In this document: positions 29,407-40,641 of the stretch, in pieces | Position numbering within the stretch: the first letter of the stretch is position 1 | Layout of the letters: each line of letters opens with the position of its first letter | Source: Mangifera indica | Lineage: Eukaryota > Streptophyta > Magnoliopsida > Sapindales > Anacardiaceae | Direction: 5' to 3' | Length of the DNA: 64,000 nt | Assembly (NCBI RefSeq): GCF_011075055.1 | Contig: NC_058138.1 | Span: forward strand, 22,294,928-22,358,927 | Made by a program: the position numbers and the translations under genes | Notes under the pieces: model-generated | Database searches by the model: none | Seen by the model: the letters and a program-made list of their open reading frames with translations, nothing else | What the model was told of the DNA's origin: nothing

Positions 29407-29595
29407 ATGGAGACAGCTTTGAAGATGAGACTGTTTTTGGGCATGGTGGTGATTGTGGTTTTGGCTGCCTCAGGAGTACAGAATGTTGCGGCTGCTGATG
29501 CTCCAGCTCCTTCTGCCACTTCTGATGCCACCTTCTTTCTGCCAACCTTGTTTGCTTCTCTTGTAGCTCTCGCATTTGGGATGATGCTTTTCTAA
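29407..29595 (+). CDS. Arabinogalactan peptide (AG-peptide)
   Basis: A 62-aa single-exon protein starting at the ATG of METALKMRLFLG. Residues 1-29 are a signal peptide ending in NVAAA. The mature part is tiny, about ADAPAPSATSD, with the Ala-Pro/Ser-Pro-like repeats whose prolines are hydroxylated and carry arabinogalactan in this family. The rest (ATFFLPTLFASLVALAFGMMLF) is a hydrophobic tail typical of a GPI-anchor signal. AG-peptides act at the plasma membrane or cell wall. The architecture and length match the family closely. Which numbered member it corresponds to cannot be told from sequence alone. Confidence 0.92.
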   Translation: METALKMRLFLGMVVIVVLAASGVQNVAAADAPAPSATSDATFFLPTLFASLVALAFGMMLF

Positions 29596-30310
29596 ATTGT
29601 TCTCTTTTGCTTTCTTTTCAAATTGTGTAGAGAGTTGTTTCTCTGCATTGAGCTTTCTGTTTTGTTAATGTCATTTACTGTTGTATAATTAAGGTCCATG
29701 TTTGATTTGGTAATTTTCTGGTTAATTATTTATCTTTGTTTCTTTTTTATATATATATATTTTTTAGTATCATGTTATTTATAATAAATATCAATTTGAT
29801 TCAAAATTATCTTGTTATGAGTTTGATCTTGGTATAACTTTAACAAGTTTCAAATTCAAGCTCTCTTTTATAAAAAGTCTACATTATTTTCATATTATCT
29901 TTTAAAAATACCAAATAATATAATTACGTAGCATCATGCTTACCTAAATGGGTGAGTACATCAAATTTTATATAATTTTTTTAATTAATTTCATGTATTA
30001 GATTCAAATTCATTTAAAAGAAAAAATAAAATATGCCAAATTTAAATATAAAAATAAAATTATACCTATTACAAATTATTCATAACAATTTATTCAAACG
30101 CAAAATATGAAATAACGAATCAATAATGTTACATGTATAAAATTTATGCACAAACTGATATGACAGCGATGTAACAAATGCTACATCAGTGTCATTAAAT
30201 TAAATATTTTATTTCTACAATTTTTTTCCTGTAAAAAAAGGCAAAAGTAGTTGACAAATTACCTCCAACTATTGTCACATCAGTTTATGCATAAATTCTA
30301 TGCATGTAAT
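29596..30310. other. 3' flank of the AGP gene
   Basis: 3' UTR followed by AT-rich sequence with a short TA tract near 29748-29762. No gene or element boundary is recognised. Confidence 0.4.
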
Positions 30311-30830
30311 AAGGATGGCAACAGGGAGGGGCGGGGAAGGGATCTCAATCCCCGTCCCCATAGGGGATATCAATCCCCGTCTTCGCTACGGGGATGAAAA
30401 TGATTCCCCATCCTCTCCACGCAAAAAAAAATCCCCTTTCTGTACCCGCAAAAAAAATATATTTTTTTAACCTTGTAAATAACAAAATTAAGCAAAATTA
30501 AAATTAATCAACTATTTCAAATATCATAAATATAATATATTAACTTTTTTAATATATACAACAAAAATCTAAATAAATTTTAAAAATATAAATAATTTAA
30601 AACTATAAAAATATATTAGTATTTTAAATAAATATATTAATATAAAGTGACGAAGATAGGGGTGGGGAGGGGAAGGCGGGGAGGGGACACATGCATCCCC
30701 ATTCCCGGCCCGTCCCCTATTACAGAGATTTTTTTCATCTCTATCCCCGTCCTCATCCCCGTTTCTATCGGGGAATCTTCTCCCCGTTAGGGTCGGGGCC
30801 TTAAAGTCAGACCCAAATTACCATCCCTAA
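30311..30830 (-). mobile_element. G/C-rich-ended hAT-like element, copy 2
   Basis: The flanks CATGTAAT (30303-30310) and CATGTAAC (30831-30838) form an 8-bp duplication with one mismatch. The element begins AAGGATGGCAACAGGGAGGGGCGGGG and ends GACCCAAATTACCATCCCTAA. It is thus copy 1 (1278-2269) in reverse orientation, with a shorter AT-rich middle. 520 bp, no coding capacity. Confidence 0.85.
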
Positions 30831-31133
30831 CATGTAACATTATTGATATTGAATTAGAGGTTTGGATTTTATACCATCATAAACAGATTTAATTATCATA
30901 AATGGACAACTTTGGCAGTAGATTAATAAACTAATTTACGTGGTATTTACCAATTTGATGGTTGGATTTCACTTAAAAGAGTGGTTAATTTCAGCAAAAT
31001 TCATTTTTTAGTAATAAAAAATAATAATTTGATAATGTCCTTTATATAATTTACTAAAAAAAATAATGATTTAAATATTATAAATTCTTAAACCCTCGAA
31101 GGAGGCTAATTTGGTAATTAAAGCAATCACCAC

Positions 31134-32566
31134 TATAAATATAGATCCTCCCAAACCCTAACCTCAATACAGTTCTAGCAGTTTCCTCAGCCTCCCTGTC
31201 CTCCTCTCTCTCGCTCTGCGAAATCCTTCACTTTCTGTGGTATGTTCATCCGAATCCATCTTGCCTCTTTGAGTAGCCATATGAATTCACAATCAATTTC
31301 ATATTTGGTTTAGTTAGGAGGCAGATATTGAGCTATAGGCCTTTTGAGGGGACTCTTAAATGCTCTAATTAATCGTCCCCCAAGCAGCCTTGTACATTTT
31401 CCTTTATACCGTCTTAAAACTCATGTTTGTTTGTTTCAATGTTGCCTCTCGAATAACCAGAAGGTTGATTTAATTCCACACCATTTGGTTCAGACAGAGG
31501 CTTATAGTAACACGCAGCATAAAAGGTATAACTTGTACCCATTCTTCTTTAGTTTGGGATGTTTCCTTTCAGCTTCGGATATTTGAATGATTCAAAATTT
31601 GAGGCTTTTATGATGATTATTAGTTTTTGAAATATAATGCTTGTTAAAGGATTGTTGTTGTTTGTAGTATAGGGGTTTGTGATGGATTCTGAGATTTCTT
31701 GGGGTTTTTCTTATTAATTAGTTATTACCGAAAATTGTCTGATGAGAGTTTCTTGTTTTTGGGTAAAAAATGCACCATCGGTACAACAGCCTTGCTTGAG
31801 GAAAGACCAAGTGTCCCCATAATAGAGTGGCACTTTGTCCTTGCGGAGGCTGAAAAAAGAGGTGTTTTCCTGAGTCAGTTTGAGGGATAGGAACAAATCA
31901 CCTCTGTTTAGGGTTGGCAACGGGGAGGGGATATCAATCACTGTCCCCGGCTTGTCACCGTTACGGGGATAATAAAGAATCTCCGTCCCCTCCCCACGAA
32001 GGAAAATCCCCTCTTCGTCCTCTCCCAATCCTCTCTTTGTCTCCGCGGAGAAAAATCCTCTCCCCATCCCCTCCCTATGTCCGTTAATATAAATTTTAAT
32101 TCCTTCATATATTTTAATAAATAAAATAAATCATACTTTTTCAAAATATCACTTGTTACAATAGTTACAAAATATTCATTATTTTTTTAGTTCAAATATA
32201 AAGTTTTCACAAAATTTAACAATATGGAATAATCAATCTTTTCATTAGTAACTCTTCATATTGAAATCATTATTATGAAGATTTTTTTCATATGTATCCC
32301 TATCCTCGATTACGAAGATTTTTTTTCATTCCCATCTCCGTTCCTTTTCCTGTTTTTATCGGGGAATCCTCTCTCCGTTAGGGTCGGGGCCCTTAAAGTC
32401 GGGCTCAAATTGTCATCCTTATCTCTGTTCCTTTCCTATAGATGACTTCGGACAATTTAATCTAGTTAGTCATTAGCAATCATAAGGTTATTGCATAAGT
32501 TTTTATTTTCTTCTGATCTTTCCAGAATCTGATCATGTCTAGGCTTAAAGTTTGCCTTGCATTTAC
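31134..32566 (+). other. Orphan promoter, leader exon and intron of an unidentified transcription unit
   Basis: TATAAATA (31134-31141) is followed by a telo-box AAACCCTAA (31153-31161) and a CT-rich leader. A good donor (CTTTCTGTG/GTATGTTC) lies near 31239. A matching acceptor (pyrimidine tract then TTTCCAG) lies at about 32525. Behind it ATGTCTAGGCTTAAAGTTTG opens only 23 codons before TAA. The layout resembles a ribosomal-protein or small housekeeping gene with a first intron, but no downstream coding exon is visible. A hAT-like element (31910-32422) sits inside the intron. It may be a decayed gene, a non-coding RNA or a misreading. Confidence 0.35.
31910..32422 (-). mobile_element. G/C-rich-ended hAT-like element, copy 3
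   Basis: An 8-bp duplication CTCTGTTT (31902-31909) and CTCTGTTC (32423-32430) flanks the element. It opens AGGGTTGGCAACGGGGAGGGG and closes with GGGCTCAAATTGTCATCCTTAT, in the same orientation as copy 2. Its termini are more decayed than those of copy 2. 513 bp, no coding capacity. Confidence 0.85.
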
Positions 32567-32744
32567 TTTACAATGCCTCATTTGTTTTGGTAGTGAATCT
32601 TGGTAATAATAAAACTATATCTACCCAATTTTGAATATCCAATTGGGTTTCCAGATATCCTGCTACATACTCAAAATTTGGTACACCTCGCACATACAAA
32701 TGTAAAAGTGTAAAGATTGTGTTGTTGTAATATAAATTTGGTGT

Positions 32745-32922
32745 ATTGATTATTAATAAAATTATATGTATGTATTTTGAGTATATAAACACATTTATAT
32801 ATATTATCAAATGATTGAGTGATTTTGAATTAAAGATAAATTAACACCAATAATGTGATGATGATATATATAAATGTATATATATTTGTGTACTTAAAGT
32901 GAGTATGCTGAATATTGCTCTT
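32745..32922. mobile_element. MITE (catgtgatt-core family)
   Basis: AATAAAATTATATGTATGTATTTTGAGTATATAAACAC leads to CAAATGATTGAGTGATTTTGAATT, then CCAATAATGTGATGATGATATA, and ends GAATATTGCTC. The order and ends match the element at 25536. A fragment of another copy (AATAAAACTATATCTACCCAATTTTG) lies just left, at 32607-32632. Confidence 0.55.
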
Positions 32923-33966
32923 ATTATCACTTGGCATTAAAAGTGGAAGTATGGCAAGCAATTATTCCAAAAGATTAAGTATAACTAAACCTAATGTAAT
33001 CATGTTTGGATATGATTTATGGTGAATAATTGTCTCAATCCTTTGGAATTAGGAATCTCATCTATTTTTGTAGTGCCCTATATTATGTTGAGGCCGGTAA
33101 GTAGCTTGGGCTTTAAGGTTTGGACTAATCTTGGACAGGTCCCACGCAAGTTGGTATTGGTGGATCAGTTTGTGCCCAATTGAGTAGACATGGCAGCTGC
33201 TTTTGCTATTATCCTTTAGTTTAAATGATTATTTCCCATCCAACTTTGATGAAATTATGCAATTTCATTCAATTCCACTCTCTTTTCTTCCCCTTAAATG
33301 TTGAAGCAATGCCGTATACAACTACTCTTAACAAATTGAGACACTGATTATCAATTCTCCAGACCATCATACAAAATCACTTAATAAATTAGGAGTACAA
33401 AATTATAAATGATAAGCTCAATTTTATTTTGTTATAACCAATCTCTAATAGTAATTAGTTTGATGAAATGCGAGATTCATAGAAAGACAATTTTTCACCT
33501 GTAAGGTTGACAATAATTAGTTTTCAACGTGAACACAAGCTACACTTGAATGGCCTAAATTGAATCTAACTCCATTCGAAATCAGTCACTATTGGTTGTT
33601 AAGTTAAACAGCCGGCCAGCCCTAAGCCCCCTCAATCTCAACCCATTTCACAAGCTGAATTGTAAAGGCTGCGGCTGTGCAATGCACCAAGCACAAAATT
33701 CCAATTTTATTATCACATCATCGTGGCTATTTCCTTTCTTGTGATTCCCGGTTCACCACCGATACGGAATTACACACATGATGGGACTGGGAACTCGCTG
33801 TCTCAAGTGGGCCATCTCTCAATTTATCTCTTTTGTTTGGTTGGTTTTGGGTCTCAATCAGTCTTTTTATTTCCCCTGTTTAAAGCATCTTCCACAGATT
33901 TTGTGATAATTCCTGCAAAATTTTCGGGATAAGTTGAAGATTCATCTTTCAATTTCTATTTAAGAT
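32923..33966. other. Intergenic, nothing firmly recognised
   Basis: Mixed-composition DNA. A less AT-rich patch lies at 33600-33800 (CCGGCCAGCCCTAAGCCCCC), containing a 69-codon frame of no recognised family. No splice structure supports it. Confidence 0.35.
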
Positions 33967-34746
33967 TAGGACAAAGGGCTAAGTATATTGTTATTTTAAT
34001 TTTTAATCATTAACTTTAAAAATTTTATTTACTTATTCATGGGTGTTTAAACTTTACAGGCTCCAATTCTTTAAAATTTTATATTTTTTCTTTCTTAAAC
34101 TTTAAAAACTAATCATTTTCTTTTTAGGTTAAGTTTTAAAAAATAATATTCTCCTTCCACCTCAGGGTTAGTTTATGATCCTCAGTGTTAAATTCGACGC
34201 CATTATCATCGATGAAGTTTCCTTGTTGCATCATCATATTTTGACTGTTTTTCTTTCCTCTTTTGAAACATTGAGCGAATTTGGTCTTCATCAAAAGATG
34301 AAACTCTTTGTCTTTCTAAACGTCTTTTTTTCGGAAGACGAAGAGCTTCATCTCCTGATGAAACTCTCAATCTTTTTAGACTAGATTTGCATCGATTGGT
34401 GTTTTAAAAGAGGAGAGAGAGATCGTCGAAGCATGATGATGTATTAGGAAAACTTGGTTGACGGTGATGACGTTGGATTTGGCATTGGGGATCGTAAACT
34501 AAACCCTAGGAAAGAATGCTATTTTTTAAAACTTGGCATTAGGGGAAAATGATTAGTTTTTAGGTTTAGGTGAGAAAATGAGATTAAATTTTAATTTATT
34601 TTTAATAATATAGATAAAATAATTATTTTATTTTTAAAACCGTTAATTTTAATTGTCTATAGGTAGGTAAATAAGATTTTTAAAATTAACGAAAAGAAAT
34701 TTGAGATAACAATATACTTTGGGTGGACAATAGTCCTTTGGCTTTT
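33967..34746. mobile_element. Foldback/MITE element C
   Basis: The right end AATATACTTTGGGTGGACAATAGTCCTTTGGC is inverted at the left as TTAGGACAAAGGGCTAAGTATATTGTTATT, which lacks the central TTGTCCACCC part. Inner arms correspond to element B: CTCAGGGTTAG and ATTATCATCGATGAAGTTTCC near 34160-34225, inverted near 34440-34510. There is no coding capacity. A 69-codon frame at 34175 is part of the hairpin, not a gene. Confidence 0.65.
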
Positions 34747-35570
34747 AGATTATAACATTATTCCTATGTAACAAATAAAATAATCACCGTTGGTATTTAT
34801 TAAAGTTAAAACTGCCTGATAAAGACAAGGACTTTCTAACAATCTAGTAAATAGAAGGTTTCTAGATCATTTCAAGGGGTTATTTTCATATTTTAAAAAG
34901 GTTTTTGATAATTTTAGCTGGGGGAAGTTCGATCTGAGCTGCTCATTTTCATATCAATGCTTGGTTTGAATAAGTTAAATTTGAGTTTGAAAAGATAAAA
35001 TTTAAGTTAAACTCATCTTAGTTTGAATTTTTTAGTTATGTCAATATCGTTGTCATTAAAATCAGCTTTTCTCATATTCTTTTATTTTCTTTTGATGATT
35101 TAAAAAAGGGGATTTTAATGTAATTTTTGTTAGATTCGGTTTGACTTGAATTCATCCCTAATTTTAACATGCATTATAGATAGGTAAGATTCATCCAATA
35201 TTATATGGTAATTTGGTGCCTACCTGGCCAGATTATATAATTTATAATCAAAATCAAAGAATTAGGTATGTACAGGCCTTCTTGCTTTCGTATTATCTTC
35301 AAAGACAAATACTTGAAGCCAACTAAACCAATTTTAATTAGTTCTTGATTACTAGATAATGCACCAATACTACTCAACTTTCCCGGCACATAGATTACAT
35401 AAACACAAGCAAACATAATTAACAATAATTAAGTATTCTGAATACAAGCTTTAAGGATACGGAACCTATTTTCTATATATATATATTACAGATAATATTG
35501 ATAGATTGTTACATCATGGAATCTGAATCCAAATCCATTTCTTGAAAAACCAATAAGCTTGCAGTGTGAT
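34747..35570. other. Intergenic, 3' flank of the tail-anchored protein gene
   Basis: AT-rich sequence with TTTGAGTTAAA-type decayed repeats near 34970-35040. The region nearest 35570 should include the 3' UTR of the gene that follows on the minus strand; a TA tract lies near 35474-35487. Confidence 0.4.
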
Positions 35571-36566
35571 TTAAAGGGCATCATAATAACCTCCAAGTGT
35601 GATTTGGGCCCTGGTGATTGGCACTCCTCTTACTGCTGAAATTGCTTCGTTCAATTTACTTGCTTGTTGCACAACCTGCTTAATCCTCTGCAATTAATCA
35701 ATAACAAATTGAAAAAAAAAAAAAATGAAATCAGTAATTGGGAATCTAGGGATCTGATCAATGAGGCCAAAAATGGTCAGGAATAAGACGAATGAGTATG
35801 TGCAAACCTTGTCATCAGTATAAATTTGGAAACGAAGCTTCTGATTCTGTTGTTGTTTAGTCTTGTGTTGACTGCCATAGATGATGATACAAATGGTGGC
35901 AGCAGCGACACCGAAGGAGCAAATAGCTCCAATCCCAGTTAAGCCCCATTTCCAAAGATTCAGGCCACCGCCGTTGTCCTCCGCCCAAGTGGGTTCTTGT
36001 TTCCGATCAGCTTCGAAATCCATGGCGGTCTTCCTTGGAGAACAACAATTCATTCCTTCCAGGGCCTGGTCGGCAGTCTTGTCATCGAAGTTGAACGTGC
36101 CTGGATCAACCTTAGGCACGAGGCTTCTTGAAGTTGGGGACTTGGGTGAGTCCATTTTCATGTCGACGAATTCATTTTCCTTCATTTTCTTGAAGAAAAC
36201 TTGTGAGACTGAGTCTTGATCGGCGTCAAGGGACCCAATAACAGGGCCCTGGTTGATCTTCTCAGCGATCACAGATGGGATGAAGTTAACATCTACAGGT
36301 GTTTTGATGATGATTTCTTTAGAAAATTCATCACCTGGAGATTTCCCGATTCCTGAATCTAGGTCGAAAGGAACTGGAACAAGCTGTTTGGGAACTTTCC
36401 CAGAATTTGATTTTGATCCTGGAAAGCTTGGTGAGAAGTAATTCATGTCAAAAAATGTTTTAGAACCACAACCGCGCTTCCCTGAGATGAATTTTTTCTC
36501 ATCAGAATCTTCAGGAAAATCCAGGAACCTGTGATCGGGAAGGAATTCCCACTCATCAAGATCCAT
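35571..36566 (-). CDS. Tail-anchored plant protein of unknown function (resembles DUF6821 proteins)
   Basis: Two exons, 36566-35808 and 35687-35571, give 291 aa. The N-terminus MDLDEWEFLPDHRFLDF is a conserved opening of a plant family that I recall as DUF6821. A long polar, probably disordered region follows, with several SP/TP sites. One membrane helix lies at about residues 209-230 (LTGIGAICSFGVAAATICII). The second exon encodes a short C-terminal segment RIKQVVQQASKLNEAISAV ending GGYYDAL, beyond the membrane. The joined C-terminus is more plausible than read-through into the intron, which gives a low-complexity tail. The function is unknown, and the family name is from memory. Confidence 0.8.
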
Positions 36567-37376
36567 CTTGAGTCAGAAATCAGAATCTTTCCTGGAAATG
36601 GAAGAATACAAGGTTGAAATAGGAGTTATGGGAATTGAGCTTTTGTAATTTTTTTGTTGGTGATTGGTTTGGTTGAATACTGGATTAAGGAAGAGCTAAA
36701 AGGGGCACCACCATGGGTGTCCTCTTCCTGCTCTTGTCCAAATTCAATCAATCAATGGAAAAATGAAGCCATGAAGTGTGGGAAAGTAAGAGCTTTATCT
36801 TGTCGAGAGATGGCAACGAAGAGTGGTCCGTGGGAGGGCCAACAGGCTATCCTTTTATATATTTATTTTCAATTCTCTATCATATTATTTTAAAAATAAT
36901 TTAATATGTCTATTAAATATCTAATTAAATATTTAAATATTATTATTATATGGTTAGATATTAATTTATTTATAATTTAAAATTATTTAATAATATATAT
37001 TAAATATATATTTATTTATATCTTAAAATAATTTTATTATATTTAAATTTAGAAGTTTGAATTTTTTACTATCACTTATGATAAATTTAAACCACAGTTC
37101 AAACATGGGGGGTGAGACTAGTAGTTCTCAAGATTCCTCTTTTGGGGTTTTATAAAAATTTGAAAGGGACATAAAGAGAAGACTTTGAAAATTGAAATTT
37201 GTTGCAATCTTTAAAATTTGTTTTTATCCATGAAATCTTATTTGTTGAACTTCACATATTGGCCCCTTCAATTTAGGTTTTAAATTGAGATTTTATCGAC
37301 TTATGATTTAACTAATGATTTATCTTATTCTAACCCTTGCCCTGGTGTAATTTAATTATATAATTGTATTATTTTT
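36567..37376. other. Promoter side of the tail-anchored protein gene, then AT-rich spacer
   Basis: Leader and promoter for the minus-strand gene occupy the first few hundred bases (for example AGAGATGGCAACG at 36806). From about 36880 it becomes very AT-rich with no recognisable feature. Confidence 0.4.
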
Positions 37377-38326
37377 TAGGCCAAAGAACAATTTTCCACC
37401 CAAGGTTTAACAAAAGGATAAATTCCTATCCATTAGCTTTCAAAAACCTAAATACCCACCTATTTAATGTTATGAATAAGGGTAAAATTGTTATTTAACT
37501 AAAAATATTAAAAAAATAAAATACTATCACGTTTTTCCCTTACTCAAGGTTTGAAAAATTGTCATTTCCCCTCTAGGGTTTCATTCCTTCTCTGACAACA
37601 TTCTCTAGCCGACTTGTCTATCGGTGCTCCCTCTAGCCTCCATGACGAAGATGCAGTCATGAAAAGGCCACGAAGATGACAATTGAGAGTGATGTTGTTA
37701 AATATCCGTCCCGCAATGGATCGTCTGGAAGCAACGTCTGACGCTAATGATCTCGGACCAAGATTTAAGGTTTTAGACCAAAAGAAAGAGAGAATTTGGA
37801 AGGGAGAGAGAACACGATCGGAGATGACAAACTTTATCCTCTCTGGTGATTAGGGTTGGATTTGAGCCGAATCGAGCTCGGCTTAGTTCATATATGGGCG
37901 GCTCGAGCTCGACTTGAGCTCAGCTAAAGTCGACTCGTTTCAGGCTCGAGTTCGGTTCGGCTCGATTTTCGTTATCGAAACGATATCGTTTTGTGTAAAA
38001 AATTTAAAAAAAATATATATCGAGCCAATTCGAGCTCGACCAAGCCCAATTCATTTTGGGCTCGACCGAGTCGAGCTCGAGCTCGAGTCCAGCTCTATTG
38101 GTGATAATTTCAAAACCCTAAGAGGAAAATGTGATTTTTCAAACCTTCATGAGAGGAAATCAGATTTGTAAACTTTGGGGGAAATAAATTATTTTTTATT
38201 TTTATAAAATGATAATTTTATCCCTATTTATAATAGTAAAGAAGTGGATATTTGAGTTTTTGAAAGTTAACGAATGAAAATTTTTTCTTTCATTAAACTT
38301 TGGGTGGGAAATTATCGTTTGGCCTA
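37377..38326. mobile_element. Foldback/MITE element D, carrying a nested insertion
   Basis: Left end TAGGCCAAAGAACAATTTTCCACCCAAGGTTTAA; right end TTAAACTTTGGGTGGGAAATTATCGTTTGGCCTA. These are a clear inverted pair of over 30 bp. Sub-terminal parts also pair, for example AAAACCTAAATACCC... near 37444 with CAAGGATTTGAGTTTT-like sequence near 38240. The centre differs from elements B and C. A CGAGCTC-rich hAT-like element sits inside at 37852-38098. Confidence 0.75.
37852..38098. mobile_element. hAT-like MITE with CGAGCTC-rich arms, copy 2 (nested)
   Basis: TGGTGATT (37844-37851) and TGGTGATA (38099-38106) form an 8-bp duplication with one mismatch. The element begins AGGGTTGGATTTGAGCC and ends CGAGTCCAGCTCTAT. 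It shares the GAGCTCGAG-type arms and the central AAACGATATCGTTTT palindrome with the copy at 15498. It lies inside foldback element D, so it inserted later. Confidence 0.85.
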
Positions 38327-40641
38327 TTTTTTATTTAAAATTTGGAAGGAAAGAAAATTTGGTTTTTATTACTTAAGATTCAAACTCTACTCTTAATGAG
38401 TAAAAATAATCTTGTGTTATTATTACATTCAAATTTAATATTTATTAATTCAAATAAATAAAAAATTATAATATTTTTTAATATTTATTTAAATAATTTA
38501 TCAATTTAATTCCTATTGGATTTGAATCGATTCGGTCACTAGATCAGATGGAGAAAGGGAAAGCAGTGCCTGGTCTTTTAGCTGGTTGCTTGTAAGATTT
38601 GGCCAGGAATGAGAATAACTTTCTTGATTTCTCTTTAAAATTAAAAAAATATAAAAATAAAGGAAAAAAGGCCTACCCTACACCTGTCCATGGCCTGGTA
38701 TCTTTCTTGGCTTTTTCCCTAACGTTAGATACTACGTCACTATCCTTCTCCAATTCTTCTAGAAATCACCTTCTTTTCATGACATTTCTACCCTTCTATT
38801 TTCCTTCTTAACTTCCAAATTCAGATTGAGCTTTGATTATATTTTCACCATAATTTAGACATTCTCTTTATTTTTATTATTTTTGTAATATAAAAATCTC
38901 TTATATTATATACATGTTGATAAAGAGAATCAAACAAATATAATATTTCTTAATAAAATTTATTTCAATAAAATATAAAACATATTAAATATAAACATTT
39001 TATATTATTTAGAAATACAAAAAATCGATTAAATAATTTATAAATTCTTAAATGGTTAAAATATATTTTAGGTTACAAAATTAAAAAAAAAATGATAAAC
39101 TTATATTCCAAATTGATATTATATTGACAATGCTTTGCTTGACTTACAAGTTCCCTCAAATTTAACCCTTTAAACTTAAAAAAAGGAAAAATAAAAGAGA
39201 AAGAAATGGTGCCCTTTTCTAAGAAACTTGAGACACTGACACGTTGTTTCTAATAAAAAGAGTAATATTATGTGTATAATTTTTATATATAATTTTATGT
39301 ATAGATAACTACGTGTTATCATATGACTGAATAATTTAAAATTAAAGATAAAATAATATTCAATCACATGAAAATATATCGTTGTTTGTATACAAAATTA
39401 TGCATAAAAATTATACATATAATTTTATTATAATAAAAAATATTACTTGAGGTACCTGCATGCTTAGATACAATAGGCTTGAAAGCTCCACCCATCTAGA
39501 TTCATTGCATTTTAGATGGAGATAGAGAGAATTCATTTTTCATATTTAAATTATTAATATTAAATAGAACCCACCATGTTAAAAAAATATATCAAATTTA
39601 TCCTTTTTTTTTTCTAGTGATTGATAAGTCAAATTGCCAATAATAATCTTAGAGACGACCAATCGTTGACCTAATCAAAGGTTCAATCCACAGATCCATT
39701 GGTTGATCAGATTAACCCAACAGATTAATCCGGTTCATTAGCTAAAATTTTAGCCAAAATCTATGAATTAGAAGAAAAGAAGAAAGCCTCCCATCCCCAA
39801 TTTCAGTTACAGTATAGAAACTACAAATGATTGACACCAAAAATTGCTGCACTTCATGAAAAGAGGGAGAATGCAAAATTGGCAAACTGTGAATACTATA
39901 AATGTTGACAAAATTTTTCCAAACTGAGCAAATGATCTAGGAGGATGAATTAATATTCAACTGAATCCAAGAAGGGCAAGATGAGGTGGTCCTGATAATA
40001 ATGGAGACACATCCTAAAAGTGACAAGCCTGACATCAAAAAGCAACTAGTTGTTCAATTCTAAGCATCAAAACAAATAGGAGTGAAGAACATGGATCCCA
40101 CAAATATTTATGTGAACAGCAAGTTACTCATCTGGTAACTTCATTTCAGTAGTCCTTTGATACAGAATGATTGAAGGACCAATGAGATTTCGGGCAATCC
40201 TGATTTCTTGCACAATATCATACGTCAACTGCCATTCATGGGTATGAAGTGCGAATGCGGAGGAGTGTGGGTGCATATGTGAGCATGTGAGTGAGAGAGA
40301 GAGAGAAAGTGAGAGAAAGACACGATGAGAAGTTAATAGGTTTGCATTGTACTGATGTGTTAAGTAGCTCCTCCAAATGACATTAATATACACAAAAAAG
40401 AGAGCTGTTCTTAATCAAATTTACATGCTCGTTTGCTTCCTTCCCAAAAAGGCCCAACTCAAACAAGGACAACAGCTACAGCTATCATCACTATAGTAAA
40501 ATTTGACAAACAGTATATAAGAGAGAGACAGAGAATACCAGCCTGGATGTATTACATCACCACTCTATATTACACTGTGATCAATGTGCTCTTTCTAACC
40601 CCAATTTGGCTCATGTGGTATGACTCCCAAAATCAGGATGA
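38327..40641. other. Intergenic, 3' flank of the APRL gene
   Basis: Mostly AT-rich DNA with no supported gene. It includes a MITE at 39250-39435 and a GA-rich microsatellite at 40289-40320. The part from roughly 40000 is less AT-rich and probably includes the 3' UTR of the APRL gene. Confidence 0.4.
39250..39435. mobile_element. MITE (catgtgatt-core family)
   Basis: GAGTAATATTATGTGTATAATTTTTATA at the left is inverted at the right as TAAAAATTATACATATAATTTTATTA. The core, ATCATATGACTGAATAATTTAAAATTAAAGATAAAATAATATTCAATCACATGA, read here in pieces of a palindrome, matches the family. Confidence 0.6.

Noticed and set aside
31605..31700. Box C/D-like TGATGA ... CTGA pair in the orphan intron as a snoRNA
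   Set aside because: No terminal stem flanks the boxes and spacing is loose, so it is not supported as a snoRNA without expression data.
34175..34384. 69-codon frame
   Set aside because: It is part of the inner hairpin arm of foldback element C, with the same sequence type present in element B.
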